DNA from: Candidatus Peribacteria bacterium
GTDB lineage: Bacteria; Patescibacteriota; Gracilibacteria; Peribacterales; Peribacteraceae
DNA length: 57,497 bases
Reading direction: 5' to 3'
Assembly: GCA_023245935.1 (NCBI GenBank)
Contig: JAHFJM010000004.1
Span: forward strand, 77,924 to 135,420
Shown: positions 16,314-23,825 of the stretch, one piece after another
How the letters are laid out: each line of letters starts with the position of its first letter
Position numbering within the stretch: the stretch's first letter is position 1
The notes under the pieces: generated by a model
What the model was told of the DNA's origin: nothing
The model's input: the letters and a program-made list of their open reading frames with translations, nothing else
Databases searched by the model: none
Translations under genes and position numbers: made by a program

Positions 16314-16389
16314 GAGTGATTAGTAAGTAGTGGTTAGTGGTTAGTAAAAAGCAGAATACTAACCACTGATTACCAACCACTAGCCACTC
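16314..16389. repeat. Heptamer-phased hairpin (TTAGTGG type)
   Basis: The left arm (16314-16346) reads in 7-base units such as GTGATTA, GTAAGTA, GTGGTTA, GTGGTTA. The right arm (16357-16389) holds TACTAAC, CACTGAT, TACCAAC, CACTAGC, CACTC. The arms are complementary over about 33 bases around a 10-base loop. It lies between prfA and the DUF5671 gene, both read on the minus strand. Confidence 0.85.
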
Positions 16390-16391
16390 AC

Positions 16392-17486
16392 CTACTTCGT
16401 CCTCTGATCCAGCGCATCGAACTCGAAGCAATGCTCTCCTGCGGGATGGTTCCAGAAGATGTCATACCCAAGATCGCGCGTGAGTGCGAACGTCGCACAG
16501 AGCTCGAACGAGGAGCCGTTGATTGTGTACATGTACGGAGCAGACGTCTCGGGATCTGAAATGCGAAGCTTCTGATAAAGAGCGTTCGCAGCAACGGTTT
16601 CCAGGTCTTTCGGGAGTGGCTTTGGCAGCACTTTGGTTCCTGCGGGAATTGCAGGAACAGGTACTCCGCGTGCTTCGCCGTAGACAACGTTCAAGATCTC
16701 GTTCTGAATCGCCCGTAGGTCGCTGATGCGCTGCTCATCGAACTTCTCTGCACGCCCCTGCATGGGGCTACCGACGATAAAGATTCCGTAGACGACGAAG
16801 AGTGCCGTGAGAACGACGGACGACCAAAGGTAACGTGAATGAATCGAACTCGATTTGTACTGCTCATGCTCGATGCGGAGCACCGAGAAGTAATACCCGA
16901 AGGGCAAACCGCTGAGCACGAGCACGGCAAAAACTTTCAGAACGAACCGAAGGGTCAACTCACCGCTGAGCAGCGTAAAGAGCAGCGTGATGCCGTCACC
17001 GATGAGCGCGCAGGCGGTGACGAAGAGCGTGAGGTACGTAAGCCAACGACGTACGCCTGAGTTGAGTTTCTCGGGTTTCGCGCAGAATTCGCGATGCAGA
17101 ATGCGTGAGAGGAAAAGAAAAATCGGAAACGAGAGAACGATCACCGCAATCGACCAACGAATAGTCGAAGCATCAGCTGCCGTTCCGTACGCGTAATCCG
17201 TAATCGCCGCATCGGGGAACCAACGACCGATGTACGTGAATGCGAGAATGACCAAACTGATGACTGTTGCGTAGAGTGTCGTGAAGGCGAGTAAATGAAA
17301 GAATGCATCTCGTGCGGAACCCGTGTCACTCGGCAGCGGTATCGGCATCGTGAGTGTCTCGGATGCCATGGCAGCGGCAATGTCTTTCTCTTTCCATCCA
17401 GCAGACAGGAGAAGCATGCGGATCGTCTGATGATCCATATTTTTGGATCTGGCGTGCGCGATGAAGGACGAGAGTGAGTTTTGCAT
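16392..17486 (-). CDS. DUF5671-type membrane protein
   Basis: A 364-residue membrane protein with a short helical N-terminal head (about 50 residues), five to six membrane segments (for example FFHLLAFTTLYATVISLVIL and SIAVIVLSFPIFLFLSRIL), and a C-terminal soluble domain of about 110 residues (LRAIQNEILNVVYG onward). The repeated pattern resembles DUF5671 proteins common in Patescibacteria; function is not known. TACACT with an upstream TG (17494-17499) is seven bases before the ATG. It lies just beyond the terminator of the small unit upstream, so it is transcribed independently. Confidence 0.8.
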   Translation of the reverse strand: MQNSLSSFIAHARSKNMDHQTIRMLLLSAGWKEKDIAAAMASETLTMPIPLPSDTGSARDAFFHLLAFTTLYATVISLVILAFTYIGRWFPDAAITDYAYGTAADASTIRWSIAVIVLSFPIFLFLSRILHREFCAKPEKLNSGVRRWLTYLTLFVTACALIGDGITLLFTLLSGELTLRFVLKVFAVLVLSGLPFGYYFSVLRIEHEQYKSSSIHSRYLWSSVVLTALFVVYGIFIVGSPMQGRAEKFDEQRISDLRAIQNEILNVVYGEARGVPVPAIPAGTKVLPKPLPKDLETVAANALYQKLRISDPETSAPYMYTINGSSFELCATFALTRDLGYDIFWNHPAGEHCFEFDALDQRTK

Positions 17487-17512
17487 AACGGGAAGTGTAG
17501 CACATCCACGAC

Positions 17513-17544
17513 AAAAAACCTGAGGAGAGCGAACTCCCCCCAGG
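17513..17544 (-). terminator. Terminator of the small transcript
   Basis: Read on the minus strand, an 11-base-pair stem (17534-17544 with 17519-17529, two G-U pairs) closes a TTCG tetraloop and is followed by TTTTTT. This is a canonical intrinsic terminator. Confidence 0.9.
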
Positions 17545-17568
17545 CGCCAAACTAACCGCGCTTAGCGG

Positions 17569-17601
17569 TCAGGCCAGCACTGCACAAAGCATGCGCTTCA
17601 T
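17569..17601 (-). CDS. Micro-ORF encoding MKRMLCAVLA
   Basis: A 10-codon frame on the minus strand preceded by AAGGAGGTG (17606-17614), one of the clearest Shine-Dalgarno sequences in the window, six bases from the ATG. The peptide has a basic start and a hydrophobic end. It ends in TGA just before a hairpin and the terminator. It could be a leader peptide or a tiny membrane-active peptide. Confidence 0.5.
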   Translation of the reverse strand: MKRMLCAVLA

Positions 17602-17645
17602 GCTGCACCTCCTTTCTATTCGAGGAAAAGTAGAGGTGAGAGAGG

Positions 17646-17673
17646 AGTATGAGGATCTATGTCATACTGTCAA
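17646..17673 (-). promoter_or_regulatory. Promoter of the small transcript
   Basis: On the minus strand, the consensus -35 TTGACA (17668-17673) is followed after 16 bases by CATACT (17646-17651). The -35 ends one base before the mnmA ATG, so the two divergent promoters overlap. Confidence 0.7.
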
Positions 17674-17674
17674 T

Positions 17675-18772
17675 ATGCGTATTCTGGTTGCCATGTCCGG
17701 CGGAGTCGACTCCAGCGTCGTCGCGCATCTGCTTCGTGAGCAGGGACATGAGCTTATCGGCGTGCGGTTCTCACTCTGGATCGACCCGCTCGCCCCGGCA
17801 CTTGCGCAGGTACTGCCGAGCAAGTGCTGTACGACGCAGAACATCTCGCGAGCATCGACCGTTGCAAAGAAACTCGGAATCCCACTGCATATCATCAATC
17901 TGGAAGATGAATTCAAGAAACAGGTTGTCGATCCGTTTCTGGATTCACACAGGAAAGGTCTGACACCGAACCCATGCATCGGGTGTAATCGGACGATCAA
18001 GTTCGGAAAATTGATCAACCTGATGAGTGAACTCGGATGCGAAAAACTTGCGACGGGACACTATGCGAGAACGGCGACCGAACGCATGCCTGACGGTACG
18101 GAACGCGCGATTCTGCTTGAGGCTTTGGACTCGCGAAAAGATCAGAGTTATTACTTATATGGACTTGACCAGAAGCAACTCAGTTCCGTGATGTTTCCGC
18201 TTGGAGGGATGCGGAAAGATGAGGTCTACTCACTCGCAAAGCATTTCGATCTTCCTCTGTCGGATAGCTACCGCGAGAGTCAGGATCTCTGTTTCTTTCC
18301 GGAGAAAACGCCGCAGGAATTCCTAAAACGTCACCTGAGTGCGAATCTGAAACAGGGCAACATCGTTCGTCGTGACGGAACCGTCGTCGGCACACACGAA
18401 GGATTGCCCCTCTACACCGTCGGTCAGAGGCGCGGGCTTGGGATCGGCGGACTCAAGATTCCGCTTGAAGTCGTTGCAAAGAAAACCGAGAGCAATGAAC
18501 TCGTCGTCGCGACGAAAGGCGAAGAGCACTGCAATTGCGTGACACTCTCGGATCTTCGATTCATTTCGTGGAAACCGGATGAGAATGAACTGACTCCCTT
18601 CGAATGCAGAACGCGCTCACTTTCGATGAAGAGGAAGGGAACGCTGAAACTCGATGGTTCCAAAGCAGTATTTACGTTCAGCAGTACTGTTCCAGTGCAA
18701 GCTGCCGGACAATCACTCGTGCTCTATCGTGGCGAGGAAGTCGTGGGTGGCGGGGTGATGGAAGCTCACTAA
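17675..18772 (+). CDS. mnmA: tRNA-specific 2-thiouridylase MnmA
   Basis: Thiolates U34 of Lys, Glu and Gln tRNAs. The 365 residues start MRILVAMSGGVDSS, the PP-loop ATP-binding motif. The two catalytic cysteines lie in NPCIGCN and in ESQDLCFF, and the central domain has the QRRGLGIGG signature. The start at 17675 is preferred over an upstream ATG because CATACT (with an upstream TG) is six bases before it and the family begins there. The upstream extension would overlap the minus-strand small transcript. Confidence 0.95.
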   Translation: MRILVAMSGGVDSSVVAHLLREQGHELIGVRFSLWIDPLAPALAQVLPSKCCTTQNISRASTVAKKLGIPLHIINLEDEFKKQVVDPFLDSHRKGLTPNPCIGCNRTIKFGKLINLMSELGCEKLATGHYARTATERMPDGTERAILLEALDSRKDQSYYLYGLDQKQLSSVMFPLGGMRKDEVYSLAKHFDLPLSDSYRESQDLCFFPEKTPQEFLKRHLSANLKQGNIVRRDGTVVGTHEGLPLYTVGQRRGLGIGGLKIPLEVVAKKTESNELVVATKGEEHCNCVTLSDLRFISWKPDENELTPFECRTRSLSMKRKGTLKLDGSKAVFTFSSTVPVQAAGQSLVLYRGEEVVGGGVMEAH

Positions 18773-18830
18773 ACAATGTGAAAGTAGTATTTTGTCAAAG
18801 TGCGCAGAAGCGGCTCCTGTGCTATAATAA

Positions 18831-20138
18831 TTGACTACTTTGCTCACCGTGCACTCCGCTCACTACGACAGCTTCGGCAATATCATCCTCGATGACGGGG
18901 AGAGGGTTTCGATACGCGATTCGGAAGAAACTGAAGTACACGTTTCCAGCAAGCATGTTGATGAGCCGAAAAAGCCGCACTCAACTTCATGGACTGCGAT
19001 GCACGATGCGCCTGCAAGACATTCACGCATCGACAGGATGGAAGTCCCGAAGACTCCTCCGGAGCAACCGAGGAAGCTTCTGCAATCGCAGGCACCGAAA
19101 AAGTCTGCAATGAAAAAACTCGGAGAGAAAACGAAAGACATTCTCACGCGAGGCACGAATGAAAGTGCATCCCAACTGTATGCGACAGTTTCCGAAACGG
19201 GCAGGGAGTTCCACTCTCTGATGACGGCATGCAGAGCGATGCCGAAGCGCATGCACAGCGCACTGAACAGTTTTCTGCAAAGTGCCAATGCGCCAATCCG
19301 GATACCGTCATTCATGAAACAGGGCAAAAAGCCGCCGACGAGGCTGAAGCTCTTCCTCGTCGACACCGTCCGCTTCGGCGGAACATTTGCGGGAATCTTC
19401 TTCGTGCTCTTCCTCGGCATCAACGCGCAGAGTTTCTTCCAGATTGGGAAGGCGGAACTGGCACTCGGCAGTGATCTGCACGAACAGCAGGGGCTGGAGC
19501 AGATCGTCAGCGGAAAATCAGGAGAGAGCCAAAGTCCAAGTGATATCAATGCAACAAGCTCATCTGATCTTCTCTCGTTTCTCCCTTCCGTCGGACCCTA
19601 CGAGAACAGATTGATCATTCCGAAGCTCGCAGAAAACGTTCCGATCGTACGACCGAGTCTCCAAAATTTGATGCAGGAGAACTGGAAGAAATTTGAAGAT
19701 GATATTCAAGCGGCTCTCCATGACGGTGTCGTGCACTACCCCGGCTCCGCAAAGCCCGGGCAAGCGGGAAACTTCTTCCTCACCGGTCACAGCTCGTACT
19801 ACCCGTGGGACGACGGCAAGTACAAAGATGTTTTCGCGAGACTCAAGGACTTGAGCCCCGGTGACACGTACTCCGTCTACTACGGCGGAGACAAACACAC
19901 GTACCGCGTCACGGCGAAGAAAGAAGTGAAACCGAGCGATGTCTCGGTCCTCGATCAACCGACGAACAAGCGCACCGCAACACTCATGACCTGCTCACCG
20001 GTCGGCACGACGCTTCGGCGTTTGATCGTGACCGCAGATGAGATCGATCCGGAAACGGGCGAAGCGCTCAGTGTCGGCGAGAAAGTAAAAGACGATCTCA
20101 AAACACCGACGTCGAGGCTGGAGTCATTGCCTATTTAA
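18831..20138 (+). CDS. Sortase-family transpeptidase, class E/D-like
   Basis: A membrane-anchored cysteine transpeptidase that should link sorted proteins to a surface acceptor. It has a long polar N-terminal cytoplasmic region (about 1-170), one membrane segment (about 183-200, TFAGIFFVLFLGIN), then a sortase domain with His320 in LTGHSSYYPW, Cys388 in ATLMTCSPVGT and Arg397. The start is uncertain: the listed codon is TTG, GTG at 18849 is an alternative, and a TG-extended TATAAT (18823-18828) lies just upstream. It overlaps the convergent EamA gene by four bases. No clear LPxTG protein was found here. Confidence 0.88.
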   Translation: MTTLLTVHSAHYDSFGNIILDDGERVSIRDSEETEVHVSSKHVDEPKKPHSTSWTAMHDAPARHSRIDRMEVPKTPPEQPRKLLQSQAPKKSAMKKLGEKTKDILTRGTNESASQLYATVSETGREFHSLMTACRAMPKRMHSALNSFLQSANAPIRIPSFMKQGKKPPTRLKLFLVDTVRFGGTFAGIFFVLFLGINAQSFFQIGKAELALGSDLHEQQGLEQIVSGKSGESQSPSDINATSSSDLLSFLPSVGPYENRLIIPKLAENVPIVRPSLQNLMQENWKKFEDDIQAALHDGVVHYPGSAKPGQAGNFFLTGHSSYYPWDDGKYKDVFARLKDLSPGDTYSVYYGGDKHTYRVTAKKEVKPSDVSVLDQPTNKRTATLMTCSPVGTTLRRLIVTADEIDPETGEALSVGEKVKDDLKTPTSRLESLPI

Positions 20139-21148
20139 ACGTTTTTGGGCAGCAATGCCACATTTCCATTGACGGTTGTCGCACCTTTTCGGAGCGGGAG
20201 ATGATGGAACATCGCGGAGTGCGAGCGAATCGAATCCATCGCTCCGTCACTCACCTGTTCGAGCATCAGACCGAAGAGAATGAAGATGCAACCGAGGATC
20301 TGAAACGACTGGATTCTTTCGCCGAGGATGAGTGCTGCGAAGAAAATACCGATGACGGGTGTCGCAACCTGAATGAGCGCGAGTGTCGTGGCACTCAGAC
20401 GATCGAGAGATTCGTAGAAGAACGTCAGGTTCAGGTAACGGGAGAAGAACGTGAACGCGAGAAGCAGCAGAACTTTCTCAAGCGGGAATGCAGTCACTTC
20501 CTTCACGAAGGATCCGTGGAGGAAGAGCGCGACAATAGAAATCACGACAATGGCGCCGATGTTGCGGATGAGGATCGCAAGCTCCGGCATGACGTGCGAG
20601 AGGTATCTCTTGAAGAGCACGGATCCCGCGCCGGAGAAGAGCGCTCCGGCAACGATGAAGAAGTCACCGAGATGCACGCTGGCAGAGACGCCTGTTCCCG
20701 CCGTATTCACGATGAGCACACCCGCCATGACGATCGCTCCCCCGAGCATCTGCATGTGACTCACTTTCTCCTTGAGGAGGAAATGTGCACCGATGAGCAC
20801 GATGATGATATCCGCGGATGACAGCATGGATGCATTGATCGCTGATGTGCGCGCAAGCCCCGTGAAGAACAGCAGCGGCGCAACGGCAGAGCAGAAGAGT
20901 CCGACGACCACGGACATGACAATGGATTTCCCATCCATCTTCTTCAGTTCCTTCAGGAGTGGGAAAAGCCCGAAGGTCATCAGAATGAAGAGTGCTGTCA
21001 GCGCCTCACTGAGAAGAAGTAGTGTGACGGGTGACAGAAACGGTGTCAGCCCCTTCGCAAGCGCGTTGTACGTACCATTCCACAGGAGTGCACCAAATCC
21101 GAGGATGATGCCAAGGTGGTACTGATGTTTTTCGTAGGTCAATTTCAT
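20135..21148 (-). CDS. EamA-family (DMT superfamily) transporter
   Basis: A 337-residue inner-membrane protein with about ten membrane segments arranged as two EamA halves (first half LGIILGFGALLWNGTYNAL through GGAIVMAGVLIVN; second half LGDFFIVAGALFSGAGSVLFK through LGCIFILFGLMLE). Substrates of this family are usually small metabolites and cannot be read from sequence. The start MKLTYEKHQ is chosen because the frame further upstream runs through tRNA-Leu and the asparaginase-like gene. The last 40 residues are polar. Confidence 0.9.
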   Translation of the reverse strand: MKLTYEKHQYHLGIILGFGALLWNGTYNALAKGLTPFLSPVTLLLLSEALTALFILMTFGLFPLLKELKKMDGKSIVMSVVVGLFCSAVAPLLFFTGLARTSAINASMLSSADIIIVLIGAHFLLKEKVSHMQMLGGAIVMAGVLIVNTAGTGVSASVHLGDFFIVAGALFSGAGSVLFKRYLSHVMPELAILIRNIGAIVVISIVALFLHGSFVKEVTAFPLEKVLLLLAFTFFSRYLNLTFFYESLDRLSATTLALIQVATPVIGIFFAALILGERIQSFQILGCIFILFGLMLEQVSDGAMDSIRSHSAMFHHLPLRKGATTVNGNVALLPKNV

Positions 21149-21215
21149 AGGAATGTAAGTGTTTGTCTTTTCTATATTATAGTATATTTTAAGTATTTTG
21201 TAAACTATTGATTTT

Positions 21216-21303
21216 TGGTGCCGAGGGTGGGAATTGAACCCACACATCCGATAGTGGATAAGGGATTTTAAGTCCCTCGCGTCTACCATTCCGCCACCTC
21301 GGC
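21216..21303 (-). tRNA. tRNA-Leu (anticodon UAA)
   Basis: Folds with acceptor GCCGAGG/CCTCGGC, discriminator A, an encoded CCA, the anticodon loop CTTAAAA (anticodon TAA) and a long variable arm as in class II tRNAs. A -10 box TATACT (21312-21317) lies only eight bases from the 5' end, so the transcript may need little or no 5' trimming. Confidence 0.97.
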
Positions 21304-21360
21304 ATACCTTCAGTATAGCCTTCGAAAACGCAGGAAGCATCCCGCTCCCGAAGTTCAAAA

Positions 21361-22356
21361 TTATCCCTCTGTCAGCTCTCCCACCAAATTCTTCTCCATG
21401 AGCTCGCGAAGTCGCTTCGGATTCTTCGTCTGCGTCAGCGCCCACATGAGCTTCGTGACGGCGCACTCGTACGTCATGTCTTTGCCGGAAATGACGCCGA
21501 GTTCCTCGAGTGCAAGCTGCTTCATGTAGAGCTGCAGATCGATGGATCCGCGGAGAAGCTGCGAGGTGATGACGATCGGAATCCCCTTCTTCGTGACTTT
21601 TCGAATCCACGGAAAGAGGTGCTCCGGGAGCATTCCAAGCCCATAGGTGCGCAGAACGATACCGTGGGGTTTTGCTTCGAGCATTGCATCGAAATACGCT
21701 TCGGGCATTCCGGGATGCAACGTGATGGAAACGACATTGGAGTCGAACGTCGGCAGACATTCGAGCGTGCGCTTGCGACGGACGATTCTCCACGGATGCA
21801 GAGACGTGGACAGATTGTACTCGACGAGCGGAGGAAACCGCGGACTGTCGAACGTCTCGAGGATCGACTGATCCGATTTCTTCGCGCGCGTGCCGCGGAG
21901 CACTCTGGGTCCGAGTGCGATGCACACTTCGGCAAGATCAAGCTCCGCGGTGCGAATCGCGTACGCGAGATTCATTCTCGCATCGCTGCCGACATCGCCG
22001 ATCGGCAGAAGTGCTCCGGTCAGCACCACGGGCTTGCTGAGGTTCTGAAGTGCAAAACTGAGTGCTGCAGCGGTGTACGCCATCGTATTCGTCCCGTGAA
22101 TGATGACAAAACCCTCAGTGTGACTCTCGAGCTTCGCAATCATCTTCGCAATCGATACCCAGTGCGCTGGGGTGATGTCCGACGAACCGACATTCGCAAT
22201 CGAATGGAATTGCAGTAACGCTTCGCTCTGCGCCTCCGGAATGTGACGATGAATTTCGGCAAGAGATTCGATCGGTTCAATACGACCGGTCTTACGACTT
22301 CTGATCATTCCGATCGATCCGCCGACGTAGAGAATGGCAATCGTTGGTCTTGGCAT
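21361..22356 (-). CDS. L-asparaginase-like amidohydrolase
   Basis: Resembles type I (AnsA-like) asparaginases over 331 residues: AILYVGGSIGM, FVIIHGTNTMAYTAAALS, GALLPIG and LRGTRAKK...SPRFPPL. Two active-site positions differ from the usual enzymes: the first nucleophile Thr is Ser14, and the HGTD motif reads HGTN (Asn90). The Lys of the second triad appears kept. TATCCT with an upstream TG lies six bases before the ATG at 22356. It starts four bases after the M24 peptidase stop. Asparagine hydrolysis is the default call; a different amide substrate is possible. Confidence 0.85.
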   Translation of the reverse strand: MPRPTIAILYVGGSIGMIRSRKTGRIEPIESLAEIHRHIPEAQSEALLQFHSIANVGSSDITPAHWVSIAKMIAKLESHTEGFVIIHGTNTMAYTAAALSFALQNLSKPVVLTGALLPIGDVGSDARMNLAYAIRTAELDLAEVCIALGPRVLRGTRAKKSDQSILETFDSPRFPPLVEYNLSTSLHPWRIVRRKRTLECLPTFDSNVVSITLHPGMPEAYFDAMLEAKPHGIVLRTYGLGMLPEHLFPWIRKVTKKGIPIVITSQLLRGSIDLQLYMKQLALEELGVISGKDMTYECAVTKLMWALTQTKNPKRLRELMEKNLVGELTEG

Positions 22357-22360
22357 GGGG

Positions 22361-23365
22361 TCAGGATACCACAATCGTTTCTTCAATCCTCATCCCCCAC
22401 CGGCCTTCGAAATACAGCCCCGGTTCGATGGTGATCACTTCATTTTTCTTTATTTTTTGAGTCGGCGCACGCGATGACAGTGTCACTCCTTCATGAATAT
22501 CGAGACCGACACCGTGCCCCAGAGCATGCGAAAATTCCTTGTCGTATCCGTAGGACTTGAGCACCGAGCGAGCGCACGCATCGAGAGCACGGTTTGTCAC
22601 ACCCGGCTTCAGTATGTTCATTGCCGCGGCACTCGCTTTCTTCAAGGCTGTCATCGCTCTCTTCTGATCAGCTGTCGGCTTCGCCGTGAAGTACACACGA
22701 CTGTAGTCACTGCAGTAACCGGCGAATTTCGTCCCCACATCGATCTGCACCAGATCGCCCTTCCGCAACTTCCGATCCGTCGGGTGATGATGCGGAACAG
22801 CCGTATGCTCTCCGAATGCAACGATGCTCTCGAATGCCATGCCGCTTCCGCCGCGCTTTCGACATTCAAGTTCGAGAATCCATGCAAGATCTTTCTCCGT
22901 GATGCCGGGTTTCAAAAAACGCGGAATCAGACGCAAGACAGATTGTGTGATTGCACAGGCGCGCTTGATACGACGAAGTTCATCCGGTGATTTCGATCGT
23001 CGAAACTCCTCGATGATTCCTACAGTTTGAACAAATTTTGTATTCTTAAATTTCCTCTTCCATCTGTTCATTCTCGATAGTGTGACATTGTCAGATTCTA
23101 TGCCGACATTCTTCAGATTTTCGAGAGCGTTCTGAAGCGTGTCGATCGGGCAAATCTTCAACCCCTTCGACTGTATTTTCTTCGCCGACTCCAGATAGCG
23201 ACTGTCAAGAAACAGAGAATATCCCTTCCCAGTCACGAGAATGCACCCTGCGGAGACACTCAAACCGGTCAGATACAGAATGTTTGTGAGATCGGTGACA
23301 AGAAGTGCTTTCGTGCATGCTTTTTTGAGCAAAAACGAAGGCTTTGGTCGGCTGGAAGAAGGCAT
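22361..23365 (-). CDS. M24 metallopeptidase (Xaa-Pro dipeptidase/aminopeptidase family)
   Basis: A cytoplasmic di-metal peptidase of the pita-bread fold, 334 residues. An N-terminal creatinase-like domain (about 1-125) is followed by the catalytic domain with metal ligands in VQIDVGT and CSDYSR (Asp pair), GHGVGLDIHE (His), ITIEPGLYF (Glu) and RIEET (Glu). Together with the adjacent asparaginase-like enzyme it suggests peptide and amide salvage. The asparaginase promoter lies inside the last codons of this gene. It cannot be assigned securely to pepP or pepQ. Confidence 0.92.
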   Translation of the reverse strand: MPSSSRPKPSFLLKKACTKALLVTDLTNILYLTGLSVSAGCILVTGKGYSLFLDSRYLESAKKIQSKGLKICPIDTLQNALENLKNVGIESDNVTLSRMNRWKRKFKNTKFVQTVGIIEEFRRSKSPDELRRIKRACAITQSVLRLIPRFLKPGITEKDLAWILELECRKRGGSGMAFESIVAFGEHTAVPHHHPTDRKLRKGDLVQIDVGTKFAGYCSDYSRVYFTAKPTADQKRAMTALKKASAAAMNILKPGVTNRALDACARSVLKSYGYDKEFSHALGHGVGLDIHEGVTLSSRAPTQKIKKNEVITIEPGLYFEGRWGMRIEETIVVS

Positions 23366-23428
23366 GAAGAGATCTGGTACTGAAAGCCAAAGTATGGTAT
23401 CATAAGATGATTATTTCACACTCACTCC

Positions 23429-23818
23429 ATGCAACAGATTCTCCCACGATTGCGACACTGCCTGACCGCCCTCACAAGCGTGATGGTTTCTGTTCTTGCA
23501 TTGAGCAAAGCATATGCCTCCGTCTACTGTCCCGGGGGTGCCGCTTCATGCGGAGGACTGAACGCAACACCCTTTGGGGGAATGAGCACCAGAACCAGTG
23601 TGGTGTCGATTGTTCTCGTCATCATCACGTTCATTCTGAATATCATCGTCATTATTGCCATCCTGGCAATCATCATTGCGGGGGTGTACCTCATCGTGAG
23701 CGGAGGCGATGAAGGACAGAAAGACAAAGCGAAGAAGATCATTCTCTATGCCGTGATCGGCATCATCGTCATCGTTATGGCTCGTGTCATCGTTCTCATT
23801 GCAGAGAATTTGTTCTGA
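23429..23818 (+). CDS. VirB2/TrbC-like pilin-type membrane protein
   Basis: A 129-residue protein with a signal-like first segment (about residues 11-30, ending KAYAS), then two hydrophobic helices (VSIVLVIITFILNIIVIIAI... and IILYAVIGIIVIVMA) joined by a polar loop VSGGDEGQKDKAKK. This layout is that of VirB2/TrbC-like pilins, which are frequent in Patescibacteria. It lies seven bases upstream of the PKD protein and is probably cotranscribed with it. No other type IV secretion gene is in the window, so a pilus role is inference. Confidence 0.75.
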   Translation: MQQILPRLRHCLTALTSVMVSVLALSKAYASVYCPGGAASCGGLNATPFGGMSTRTSVVSIVLVIITFILNIIVIIAILAIIIAGVYLIVSGGDEGQKDKAKKIILYAVIGIIVIVMARVIVLIAENLF

Positions 23819-23825
23819 ACCATCC

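Larger units (their letters stand above)
17512..17639 (-). ncRNA. Independent small transcript with micro-ORF
   Basis: A minus-strand unit complete in itself: promoter TTGACA-16-CATACT, predicted start near 17639, a Shine-Dalgarno-led 10-codon frame, a small ACCGC/GCGGT hairpin just after that frame's stop, and a strong terminator with six U. Its length is about 128 bases. The neighbours have their own promoters. It could be a regulatory RNA, a peptide gene, or an attenuated leader of the DUF5671 gene. The family is not recognised. Confidence 0.6.

Noticed and set aside
17591-17674. Upstream extension of MnmA from an ATG at 17591
   Set aside because: The 28 added residues are not family-like and overlap the minus-strand micro-ORF and its ribosome-binding site. 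The -10 box six bases before 17675 fits the shorter form.
20135-21925. A 596-residue minus-strand frame including the EamA transporter
   Set aside because: Its first 260 or so codons run antiparallel to no gene signal of their own, cross tRNA-Leu and lie in another frame of the asparaginase-like gene. Only the part from 21148 is the transporter.
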